Source: Chitinophagaceae bacterium
GTDB taxonomy: Bacteria; Bacteroidota; Bacteroidia; Chitinophagales; Chitinophagaceae
Direction: 5' to 3'
DNA: 43,217 nucleotides
NCBI GenBank assembly: GCA_947474815.1
Contig: CANJJU010000005.1
Coordinates: forward strand, 1-43,217
The notes under the pieces are model-generated. The model had not been told where the DNA came from. It did no database searches and saw only the letters and a program-made list of their open reading frames with translations. The position numbers and the translations under genes are program-made. Shown here piece by piece: positions 18,314-27,367 of this stretch. Within the stretch, counting starts at the first letter, position 1. Every line of letters starts with the position of its first letter.

Positions 18314-21300
18314 TTATGGAGCCAATGATATCCTAATTTGAACCCCCGCCCTGGTATTTGTAGTAGGAGAACTAGAAGAGATATAAGGTTTCACTTTTCT
18401 CTGATCAAAATAAAGCTTAATGTTTATTCTGCTATTTAAGAAGTAATCTATAGTTGGACTCAAGGAGGTTTCTCTACTACCGCCGGTAGCAAAATTATTA
18501 TCTTGGTCTAGCCTACTATTAGCAGTTACGTTGTCTCTGATACGATAATCAATTCTAAAATTAATTTCGTTGTCTAGTTTCCCCGATTTGCTCTTACTAA
18601 GGAAGCTAGGTAATTTAAGCCCTCCAAATAATTTCAAGCCTTTTTTTCTAAATCCTGCTCCTATTGTAAATTCTGTGCTTCTCACTTCGCTCAGCTGATA
18701 GTCATTTAAACTTAAACTTAATTGACGTGATTTTGCATATTCAAATTTTCCTTGAAATTGATTCACCAACATGAAGTCTAACCCAATCAATGGAGAGAAT
18801 TGCTCTTGCATTGTAACGTTAGGAATTAAAAAATAAGGGATATAATTTTTAGAGACCGTATCATAAAAAGAAGGATACCCATATCGTGACACATCTTGAT
18901 AAAGCAATGCAGATGTAAACCCATTCATGCTCAGTGTCCCAGAGTATCCATGAGAAATTGTAAAGTTGGTGAATATTTTATCGAGTGGCTTGACCCTACT
19001 AAGTCCATTGTAATCAATTTTCCAATTCGGTTTAGGCAAAATTGCTCTAAAAGGATTTGAACGAATATTCGAATTATTTTGTTTAATCAGTCCTACTGTA
19101 TTGGGATCTTGACCAGTATAGGCGGCAATAAAAGAAGGAATTAATACATCCACTGCATATTTTCCATACCCATAGTAAAATCCATCTGCACCAACAGGTT
19201 GACCGGCACTATATGGATTGAGACTTCCCAGTCTTTGAGACAATATCAATCTATTGTTTTCAAAAGTTTTAAAAGTTTCCGACACGCGATTGGGATCAAA
19301 TTTTCCAAACAATGTTTTAAAGGCAATATAAGAAACATCAAAACCACCCCCAGCATAAGGATTCAAATGTCGGAAGGAAGGGTTTTGTCCATTCAACGAA
19401 GTGTCAATAAAGCGGAATGTTTCGCTATAATTCTTAGTGAAGGTTTTACTGATATTAAGCGAAATATTTAAATCTCTTACAGGCTCCAACTGAGCAGTCA
19501 ATGTGAATCTTTGATCAAAATTTTGCTGGAAAAGAATATTAAAATTGCTGTCTTTAGTAATTAACCCTGTAGCTGCTTTACTATTAAGCCAATTGGTATC
19601 AGGCTGACTTCCCAACACAAAATCCAACCCTGGGGCCATGCTTTTAAAGTTCTGACCAAAAAGTTTGGTGCTATCAGTATAACCAGGCAATCTTGTGCTT
19701 GCTATTTCAGCAGCAGAAAAATTTACTTGTTTGATGCTTGTTAGAAGTTTACCCAAAACTTTCAATCCATTGCTCACATAAGGCATGGCTGACTTATCTA
19801 CTACTTTTCTTGTTTGCAATACTCTTTTACCCTTTTTATTAGTTACAGAGTCTGTTACTTTGGTAATTCTATTCCTCCATTTTTCTCTGTCATCTTTATT
19901 AGTAGGCTGATCCAATTGTCGTATCCATTTAGATTTCTGGTACAACTTATTAAAATCGAATTGAGCCGTTCCTTCTTTCTGTTGGCCATTCTCCAAAAAG
20001 TTTCCAAGATTCATTGCCAAGCGAGAGGCACCAATCCATCTGTATGTTGCTTGGTATCTAACATTCATTGATGTCCAGTCCAACAAGGGAAACTTGGTTG
20101 TAGGTAGGGTGTAAGAGAAATTAGCTGTTTGATTAAATATGGTATTTCTTCCTCCTTTGATTAAGTTTTTCCAAAGTGTATCTTTTTTATCTTTTGTATC
20201 AATACGACCTGCAGGCTCATCTATTCTTGAGTTATTGGTTGCAGTGTAATCAAAATTGATTGATCGTGTAAAATTCCAGCGCACAATATAATCCCGCTGC
20301 ATTGTATAGTATTTGTCGTAAGTTTCTGGTATCGCATATTTAGAAACCCCTACACTTCTTGGACGAACAGCACCAAACTGTCTGTTTACATCGGCTCTAA
20401 CGCTCAATTGAGAAGGAAGATAGTTGAAATTAAAATCCTTTATTAATGAAAGCCACTTCGTTTTTGATTTCTTAAAAATGTTCTTAAAGGGCTCTATATA
20501 CTTTGGTTTAGGCGAATAGCTATACCCTATTGCACCGCGATGACGTGTCACTTCGTTGTTCTCAATCAGTGGACTATGACTACTTGTGTTTATATACGAA
20601 TAACTAACATCGATATTTTCTATATCATAAATCTTAGGGGTTTTGCCATTCGTTTTATTTTTTCTAACGTTTGTAAAGTTGAGCGTTTTTACAGCAGTAA
20701 AATCAATCGCATTGTTTCGTATTGAATCGCGCTGTGATTTACTAGAGGTGGTATTTAGTTTTTCCTTCAACTTAATATCCAAATCATAGGGATCATATTC
20801 TGGAGTACTAGTTGTTTGAGAATAGCTAGCATATACAGGAATAGACATACCGATCTTTTTGGGAAGTAGCTTACCTAATTCCAGATTGGTGGCTACATCA
20901 AATTGTAAGAAATCATCTCTGTAACGCTCGGTGATCCTTTGCTCTAGCGTACCAAAGCCTTTAGAATGAACATTTGCAGACACAGAGATCGTTCCCAAGT
21001 CGGCTAAATTAAGGTCTACCCTTCCAAGTGCAGCCCATCCACCTTGTTCATTCATTGAAGACAAACGAAGTTCATTTACCCAAATTTGACCACAGGCAGG
21101 TGCACCATTAGTGTTTTCTACTCCTATTAGCACGCCTCTTATTTCTCCAATGTTCGGATTCCCAATAACAGCGTATTCTTGTCCGTTAGCTTGAAGTTGC
21201 TTAAATAATTCAGAAAGAGATGCACTAGAAAGATTACGCGCTTGTTTGATTTTAGTAAGCATTTCTAAATCTAAATCAAGCGAGTTGTGCGGATTCCATA

Positions 21301-24300
21301 ATGTATCATTGTAGGCATCTGTATCAGGATTCAGATTTACAGTTAAAGGCGTAAGTGTTAACGGAATTCTTACTTCGTAATAATTGCTAACAAAATCAGT
21401 TCCCATTCTAATTACGGCAGTAAGGTCTTTGTCATTTAATGTATTCGTTTCTGGTGCCTGTTCTGCATGGATATACATCGATAGCTTTCTAAACTGACGA
21501 ATGTCTCGATTAGCAAAAGTTTGGAATACAGCCTTCGCATCTCCCTTTACTAAATCACAGAAATTCAAACTCATTGACTGCTCATTCTGCAACAGATTCA
21601 CTCCGTTGTTACTCAATGTTTGTACACGCTCAATATCTTTAGGTGTTCTGTAAGGCAAAGGATTGCGTTTATCATTTTCTTCGATATTAACGGCTCCTAC
21701 ATTGAATGAAGTACTTGAAGAAGGAGAATACAATCCAGTTGAATCTACTTTATATTGAAACTTACGCCAGATATTTCTGGTTAATTGTAATAACCCAAAA
21801 CGCATCACAACACTGTCCTCAAAGCCAGTGAGGAACATTCTCATAAATCTTATAGATTTAAAATCAGGAATATTCCCTACTCTTTTATTATAACTCCCAA
21901 TAGGAATTCTAAATTGATACCATGTTTCATTTCGAGTTGTTCCATTCACCAACCCTACAGCCACTTCTTTTTTATCAACAATAAAATTATTGCCAATAGA
22001 CATTTGTGGAGCATCTTTTGGCTTGATGTCTACTACATATTGAAAGTATTCTTCTGTTTCATTTAAGGTATTGTCTTTATTCAAATCTTCCGCATCAGGA
22101 TACATGGTTGCTGCAGTTGAAAACTGACCTCCGTTTGAAATAGGAGAATTGCCATCCGGATTGTTGAAGTTTTTGTACCTAGTTAAAATACCATCTGTAC
22201 CAGTAAAAGATCCATCTCTATAATTTTTATAATCATCTGTAGAAGGATCAATCAATGACTTCTGGAATATTGGAGAGCCCGAACCGAAATTTGAAGACAA
22301 CTGAGATAAATACGCTACTTGTTGATTTGCTTCAGCCGTATCAGTTAATCCATCAAATCCTACATCCTGATAAGAGCGATCTTCAGGAATATTACTAAAC
22401 GCATTGGTTACCTGAATAGGATTTCTAGGAACCTTACCCCAATTCGTTACATCTACAGGAGAAGGCGCATTAGGAGTACTCAATCCATTTTCATAAAACC
22501 TTCTTCCATCTTTTAGAATATCTTCTGATACATTGCCAAGATTAAAGTAAAGTTTACCGCCCGTTGAGCCTGCATATTGAGATAAGATAAATGGATCTTG
22601 CACCCAAAATTCAATAAATTCAATGTTGCTTGTCTCAAAATCAGATTGATCAATACTACGCATCAATCCTCCAAATTTAGAAGTAGGATCTATAAATTTC
22701 CCATCGGCAGTCACTTTGGAAGTTTTATCTTCAAAATTATACGGACCTTTTTCTTTTGGATAATAGGCAAGATCAAAAGTTACCAATTGGCTTTCTCCAA
22801 ATCCAGTAGTACGTTGAGGGAAAATTTCTTTTTGATAAACAGGCCTTACTCTTGGATCGCTCAATTCGTTTCTATCCTGTATTGGATTATTCGCAGCATC
22901 TATCTGCTGTAAGGTTTGTTCAATTTGATACCATGATATTTTCGCTCTGTTCTTTCCGTAATCCAAATTATTATTCGCCGTTGCTTCGGGGAATAGTTCA
23001 TTTCCAAATTGATCAGCTGCTCCAGCTGGTGTAGAGGCCAATGCCCAACTTATAAGAGGAAATCTTAAATCAATCCCAGATTTGCTTCCTTCAAAATCAT
23101 CGATATACACAACCCCATTGCTACCTTTTCCAATCTGTGGAGCATGACCTGGCTTAAGCACCGCTCCTTCTGCATAGGCATTCAGTGTTGAAGGTGCAGT
23201 GGTAGAATAAAAAGGAAGTTTGTCTAATAATTTAGTGAGCCTTGGCATCTCTTTCCTATAATTCGCATCTAGTCCGTACATCGCGTTTTTGATAGGCTCT
23301 TCATTGTAATTCACCTTGGTGAAAAAAGGCCGTTCTCCCAAACGAACGATACTACCGCCAAAGGACAACTGCTCTTTTGCAGAAGTTTTTGCCAAATAAT
23401 CCAATCTAAGTCCAAGATAATTCCTCTGTTGCAATCCAAAAGATGCATTGTTTTCAAAATTCACCTGCACGGGTAATCCTGCATTTAGAATAGCCTGATT
23501 GGTCATTTTGATGGTACCAAGATCATAATTAATATCATAGTCTACTCCTTCCTGCAATGTTCTGCCTCCTGCCGTAACAATAACAGAACCCTTTGGAATA
23601 TTATATCCTATACTAATATCGGAAGATCCCGAAGTTTTGGCTGTTCCCTTGAGTACAAATCTGTTTAAATTCGGATACTGCTGTGCCACGGCTTTGATAG
23701 AATCATACAATGCATAGTATAGTGTATCCTTAGCCGTTAACGGAACAGAATTATAAATGTTGCTTGCCAAATCTTTCCCGAATGGTTGCAGAACAGGAAA
23801 AACTACTCTGCTATAAGACGACACCACTGTAAATCCTTCTACATAATCAAACACTCCATCAGGCTGAGGATCAAGCTGGCTATTCAGTCGATCAAGATTT
23901 ATCAATGATATAATGGGCGCACCTAAATTTTTGTCTCCAAAGGGAACATATCTTTTGGCGCCTAGTCCTGGTTCTTGATACAACACGTCTAGTTTGAAAT
24001 CTGTAGAAGACAATGTACCGTATCCAATTGTATACACGTTCTTCATCATCAAATTCCACATTGGTAAAGCTGGACGCTGAGAAGTAGATTTTAATAATTT
24101 TAAGAAAAGTACTTTCTGTGTAGCCGAAGTACTATCTGGAGGAACATCCTGAGAAAATTCACCGACTTGATAAATACGGCCATTGTAAGAATATTGATAT
24201 GCCACTCCTAATACCTCATCCGTTTGTAATGGCTGACTAAGTGACAACATACCCAATTGGCGATTGTAGGTATATTGAGTAGAATCTAATTTTCTTGCAA

Positions 24301-25597
24301 AAGTTTTTTCAAAATCCTGAACAGGATTTAACCCAATATTGATTAAGTTATTAAATACCAACGCAGGATTGCGCGATCCCGATTGGTTAATTACTTTGGT
24401 CAGCAAATCATTGGTGGCATTATAAGGAATCACCTGACTAGTAAGCACGTTCACTATTGGTGGCGCAAGATATGGCTGCACTTCAGCAAGATCAGCTAAC
24501 CCAACCACATCTCTGGTTTCAGTAGTAGTTCCATTTTTATTGGTTACCCAAACTTCCATTCTTAACACTTGCACTGGCGATGAAATCGCAGGAAGATTCG
24601 ACATTACTTTATTGTAATTGTCTTTGAAATATTGCGCTACTAAGAAATGTCTATTTTCTTCGTATTCATCTGCTTTGATTTCAAAAGGAGTGGAAGAAGT
24701 TCCTCCTTGTAAATTTACACTTTGCCGTTGTGATTTTTGGTTGGCCAAAACACCCGTTACAAACAGTTTGCCAAATTGCAATTGAGTTTTCAGTCCAAAT
24801 AATTGCTGTGCTCCAGGTATAAGCGTTCCTCTTGCAGGAAAAGACACCGTACCTGCTTCAAAGCGCTTAAGGATTTCATCATCTTTTCCTGTATAATCCA
24901 ATTTAAGTTGATTGTCGAGATCAAAATTGGCAAGTGTGTTATAATTGATGGGGAATTTAAGCTTGTCTCCTATGTTGGCATTTACATTTAATTGCGCATT
25001 CATTTGAAAATCCAATCCTCCATTCTTTCTTGCTCGTTCTGGTAAAGTTGGATTGTCGATGCGTTGACCTTGATAGCCGGCAGAAATATCTACATTTCCC
25101 TGAGGAACGATTTCTATTTTTCCATTGCCAAACAATCGATTGAAAAGATTGTCAGATAGCGACAACTTAGGTTTTGAAAATTTTCCGCGATTTAATATAC
25201 TGGTCGTATTCGCTCTTTTTTTAAAATAATCAATCTCTGATTGTCTATATACCAATTGCCAATACTCATCAAAAGAATAAGTGATGGGAGTTCTATAGTA
25301 ACGATTGCCAATTTTTTCATACACAACGTATTGATGAGATGAATAATCAAATACGATTGAATCTTTTAAATTAGAAGGCTTAAATAAGTCAAATGTAGTT
25401 GTAGAATTATTAGAGAAATTATCTCCTCTATTGTCCGTTAGTGGATAATGTAATGAAGTTGGATTTATAATAGTATCCTCATGATCGATTGAGTTATTTG
25501 CATAAACAACCGAGGGCGTTTGACTAATTAGCAAACACATAATCATACAAACACCATAATGACGGAGTAGTAAATAAAGTTTTTTGTTAAGCAACAT
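18314..25597 (-). CDS. sprA: T9SS outer-membrane translocon SprA (Sov)
   Basis: 2427-residue outer-membrane protein, the size range of SprA/Sov, which forms the giant single-chain barrel through which T9SS cargo crosses the outer membrane. An N-terminal export signal (about 1-34, ending VVYA before NNS) is followed by family-like stretches such as NVDISAGYQGQRIDNPTLPE, GKGSNGVVYIDDFEGSKSGI and GQIWVNELRLS. The C-terminal half is rich in barrel strands, and the protein ends TRAGVQIRISLAP. No frame break is seen. ruvA lies 28 bases upstream on the same strand. Its cargo in this window includes the type-B sorted protein (14286-16919) and the type-A sorted protease (27368-29326). Confidence 0.96.
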   Translation of the reverse strand: MLLNKKLYLLLRHYGVCMIMCLLISQTPSVVYANNSIDHEDTIINPTSLHYPLTDNRGDNFSNNSTTTFDLFKPSNLKDSIVFDYSSHQYVVYEKIGNRYYRTPITYSFDEYWQLVYRQSEIDYFKKRANTTSILNRGKFSKPKLSLSDNLFNRLFGNGKIEIVPQGNVDISAGYQGQRIDNPTLPERARKNGGLDFQMNAQLNVNANIGDKLKFPINYNTLANFDLDNQLKLDYTGKDDEILKRFEAGTVSFPARGTLIPGAQQLFGLKTQLQFGKLFVTGVLANQKSQRQSVNLQGGTSSTPFEIKADEYEENRHFLVAQYFKDNYNKVMSNLPAISSPVQVLRMEVWVTNKNGTTTETRDVVGLADLAEVQPYLAPPIVNVLTSQVIPYNATNDLLTKVINQSGSRNPALVFNNLINIGLNPVQDFEKTFARKLDSTQYTYNRQLGMLSLSQPLQTDEVLGVAYQYSYNGRIYQVGEFSQDVPPDSTSATQKVLFLKLLKSTSQRPALPMWNLMMKNVYTIGYGTLSSTDFKLDVLYQEPGLGAKRYVPFGDKNLGAPIISLINLDRLNSQLDPQPDGVFDYVEGFTVVSSYSRVVFPVLQPFGKDLASNIYNSVPLTAKDTLYYALYDSIKAVAQQYPNLNRFVLKGTAKTSGSSDISIGYNIPKGSVIVTAGGRTLQEGVDYDINYDLGTIKMTNQAILNAGLPVQVNFENNASFGLQQRNYLGLRLDYLAKTSAKEQLSFGGSIVRLGERPFFTKVNYNEEPIKNAMYGLDANYRKEMPRLTKLLDKLPFYSTTAPSTLNAYAEGAVLKPGHAPQIGKGSNGVVYIDDFEGSKSGIDLRFPLISWALASTPAGAADQFGNELFPEATANNNLDYGKNRAKISWYQIEQTLQQIDAANNPIQDRNELSDPRVRPVYQKEIFPQRTTGFGESQLVTFDLAYYPKEKGPYNFEDKTSKVTADGKFIDPTSKFGGLMRSIDQSDFETSNIEFIEFWVQDPFILSQYAGSTGGKLYFNLGNVSEDILKDGRRFYENGLSTPNAPSPVDVTNWGKVPRNPIQVTNAFSNIPEDRSYQDVGFDGLTDTAEANQQVAYLSQLSSNFGSGSPIFQKSLIDPSTDDYKNYRDGSFTGTDGILTRYKNFNNPDGNSPISNGGQFSTAATMYPDAEDLNKDNTLNETEEYFQYVVDIKPKDAPQMSIGNNFIVDKKEVAVGLVNGTTRNETWYQFRIPIGSYNKRVGNIPDFKSIRFMRMFLTGFEDSVVMRFGLLQLTRNIWRKFQYKVDSTGLYSPSSSTSFNVGAVNIEENDKRNPLPYRTPKDIERVQTLSNNGVNLLQNEQSMSLNFCDLVKGDAKAVFQTFANRDIRQFRKLSMYIHAEQAPETNTLNDKDLTAVIRMGTDFVSNYYEVRIPLTLTPLTVNLNPDTDAYNDTLWNPHNSLDLDLEMLTKIKQARNLSSASLSELFKQLQANGQEYAVIGNPNIGEIRGVLIGVENTNGAPACGQIWVNELRLSSMNEQGGWAALGRVDLNLADLGTISVSANVHSKGFGTLEQRITERYRDDFLQFDVATNLELGKLLPKKIGMSIPVYASYSQTTSTPEYDPYDLDIKLKEKLNTTSSKSQRDSIRNNAIDFTAVKTLNFTNVRKNKTNGKTPKIYDIENIDVSYSYINTSSHSPLIENNEVTRHRGAIGYSYSPKPKYIEPFKNIFKKSKTKWLSLIKDFNFNYLPSQLSVRADVNRQFGAVRPRSVGVSKYAIPETYDKYYTMQRDYIVRWNFTRSINFDYTATNNSRIDEPAGRIDTKDKKDTLWKNLIKGGRNTIFNQTANFSYTLPTTKFPLLDWTSMNVRYQATYRWIGASRLAMNLGNFLENGQQKEGTAQFDFNKLYQKSKWIRQLDQPTNKDDREKWRNRITKVTDSVTNKKGKRVLQTRKVVDKSAMPYVSNGLKVLGKLLTSIKQVNFSAAEIASTRLPGYTDSTKLFGQNFKSMAPGLDFVLGSQPDTNWLNSKAATGLITKDSNFNILFQQNFDQRFTLTAQLEPVRDLNISLNISKTFTKNYSETFRFIDTSLNGQNPSFRHLNPYAGGGFDVSYIAFKTLFGKFDPNRVSETFKTFENNRLILSQRLGSLNPYSAGQPVGADGFYYGYGKYAVDVLIPSFIAAYTGQDPNTVGLIKQNNSNIRSNPFRAILPKPNWKIDYNGLSRVKPLDKIFTNFTISHGYSGTLSMNGFTSALLYQDVSRYGYPSFYDTVSKNYIPYFLIPNVTMQEQFSPLIGLDFMLVNQFQGKFEYAKSRQLSLSLNDYQLSEVRSTEFTIGAGFRKKGLKLFGGLKLPSFLSKSKSGKLDNEINFRIDYRIRDNVTANSRLDQDNNFATGGSRETSLSPTIDYFLNSRINIKLYFDQRKVKPYISSSSPTTNTRAGVQIRISLAP

Positions 25598-25625
25598 TCG
25601 GCGAATCAGTTAATGTAGAGTTTTC

Positions 25626-26210
25626 TCAAATGGCTTTTAATGCTTTTTTTATTAATTCTTCTAAAATGATTATGCCAGGTTCCGCTCGCATAATCTTTTG
25701 TATTGATTGTTCGGCCTGTATTCTAGAAATACCGAGTGCTGTCATAGCTGTTAACGCATCCCTTTCCATTCTATTGCCTGCATTCATCACTATATCTTGC
25801 GATCCTGAATATTTACCCACCTTATCTTTCAACTCAAGAACAAGCCTTTCGGCTGTTTTCTTTCCAATCCCCTTAACCCGCTCAATCAAATTCACCTCTC
25901 CTTGAATGATGGCCTTGCTAATTTCATCTGGTTTCATAGAAGAAAGCATCATCCTAGCAATTGAAGCCCCAATTCCTGAAACACTGATTAACAATAAAAA
26001 TATATCCTTCTCCTCTTTATCAAAAAATCCAAATAATACGTGCGCGTCTTCTTTTACCTGTAAATGAGTATACAATCGGCCCTCATGAAGCGCCTGAATA
26101 GCACTAAAAGTATTCAAACTGATATTCAGTTCATACCCCACTCCATTCACATCCACATAAACCTGAGCTGGACTTTTATAAGTAAATTTCCCCTGCAAAT
26201 AAGCGTACAT
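25626..26210 (-). CDS. ruvA: Holliday junction branch-migration protein RuvA
   Basis: 194-residue cytosolic protein that binds four-way DNA junctions and partners the RuvB motor. An N-terminal OB-fold (MYAYLQGKFTYKSPAQVYVDVNGVGYEL) is followed by tandem helix-hairpin-helix motifs (LISVSGIGASIARMML and LIERVKGIGKKTAERLVLELKDK) and a short C-terminal domain (about 145-194) that contacts RuvB. It is upstream of sprA by 28 bases and divergent from fabH, whose start is 114 bases away. ruvB is not in the window. A near-consensus -7 box, TATTTTCG on the minus strand at 26232-26239, could serve it. Confidence 0.97.
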   Translation of the reverse strand: MYAYLQGKFTYKSPAQVYVDVNGVGYELNISLNTFSAIQALHEGRLYTHLQVKEDAHVLFGFFDKEEKDIFLLLISVSGIGASIARMMLSSMKPDEISKAIIQGEVNLIERVKGIGKKTAERLVLELKDKVGKYSGSQDIVMNAGNRMERDALTAMTALGISRIQAEQSIQKIMRAEPGIIILEELIKKALKAI

Positions 26211-26290
26211 ATAATCTTAGTCTGTAATTAGCGAAAATAAGGATATTTTGTGAGCCTTTACGTTAAAAAAGGCATCAAGTTTTTTTCCAT

Positions 26291-26298
26291 TAAATTTG
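26291..26298 (+). promoter_or_regulatory. Probable -7 element of fabH
   Basis: TAAATTTG matches TAnnTTTG and lies 26 bases before the ATG at 26325. No clear -33 TTTG is found at the right spacing. The element falls inside the longer open frame that starts at 26250, which supports the internal ATG as the real start. Confidence 0.45.
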
Positions 26299-26324
26299 CA
26301 AGAGTACACACGAAAAAATCAATT

Positions 26325-27323
26325 ATGAATAAAATCAATGCGGCCATTACTGCGGTTGGGGGATATGTGCCAGAGTATCGTTTAACGAACAAAATCCTGG
26401 AAACAATGATAGATACCACTGATGAATGGATCAAAACCCGTACAGGAGTAGAAGAAAGAAGAATTCTCAAGGGTGAGGGCTTGGGAACGAGCGACTTGGG
26501 TGTGGGAGCCGTAAATGATTTATTGAAAAAAAGAGGCATTTCTCCCGATGAAATCGACTGTTTAATTTGCGCTACCGTGACACCAGATATGTCTTTTCCT
26601 GCTACTGCCAATATCATTTGCGATAAAGTTGGCATAAAAAATGCATTTGGATTTGATGTTGGAGCAGCTTGTTCGGGATTTTTATTCGCTCTTACAACCG
26701 GAAGTTCGCTTATTGAAAGTGGCCGCTATAAAAAAGTCATTGTAGTAGGTGCAGACAAAATGAGCAGCATAGTTGACTATAGTGATCGTACCACTTGCGT
26801 AATTTTTGGAGATGGTGCTGGAGCGGTCTTACTCGAGGCCACTAATGAAGAAGTAGGCGTACTAGATAGTTTACTAAGAAGCGATGGAAGTGGCCGACCT
26901 CACTTGCACATGAAAGCAGGTGGATCAGTAAAGCCGTCTTCTGTAGAAACAGTTTTAGCAAAAGAACATTATATATATCAGGAAGGTCAAGTAGTTTTTA
27001 AGTTTGCTGTAAAAGGAATGGCTGATATTAGTTATGATTTGATGCAAAAAAATAATTTAACTGCTGATGATATAGCCTGGCTTGTTCCACATCAAGCTAA
27101 TCTTAGAATAATTGATGCAACTGCCAATCGAATGAATCTGCCAAAAGAAAAAGTGATGATTAACATTCAAAAATATGGCAATACTACCGCAGGCACTATT
27201 CCTTTATGTTTGTGGGACTGGGAAAAGAAATTAAAGAAAGGAGACAATATTATTTTAGCAGCTTTTGGCGGAGGATTTACCTGGGGCGCTACTCTCGTTA
27301 AATGGGCGTACGACACCAAATAG
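26325..27323 (+). CDS. fabH: Beta-ketoacyl-ACP synthase III FabH
   Basis: Cytosolic condensing enzyme that joins acetyl- or branched acyl-CoA with malonyl-ACP to start fatty-acid synthesis. From ATG 26325 it has 332 residues. The Cys-His-Asn triad is C116 ([12 protein letters not shown]), H256 (VPHQANLRI) and N286 ([11 protein letters not shown]). [10 protein letters not shown] and the C-terminal [13 protein letters not shown] are also typical. A GTG-initiated frame from 26250 adds 25 residues before [10 protein letters not shown], but those are not family-like and a -7 promoter element lies within them. No other fatty-acid gene (fabD, acpP, plsX) is adjacent. Confidence 0.97.
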   Translation: MNKINAAITAVGGYVPEYRLTNKILETMIDTTDEWIKTRTGVEERRILKGEGLGTSDLGVGAVNDLLKKRGISPDEIDCLICATVTPDMSFPATANIICDKVGIKNAFGFDVGAACSGFLFALTTGSSLIESGRYKKVIVVGADKMSSIVDYSDRTTCVIFGDGAGAVLLEATNEEVGVLDSLLRSDGSGRPHLHMKAGGSVKPSSVETVLAKEHYIYQEGQVVFKFAVKGMADISYDLMQKNNLTADDIAWLVPHQANLRIIDATANRMNLPKEKVMINIQKYGNTTAGTIPLCLWDWEKKLKKGDNIILAAFGGGFTWGATLVKWAYDTK

Positions 27324-27367
27324 GATATTCTACTGCTCATTTAGTAAGAATAACAAATGCTTGAATT

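Noticed and set aside
26250-26324. GTG-initiated N-terminal extension of FabH
   Set aside because: The extra 25 residues are not family-like and contain a -7 promoter element.
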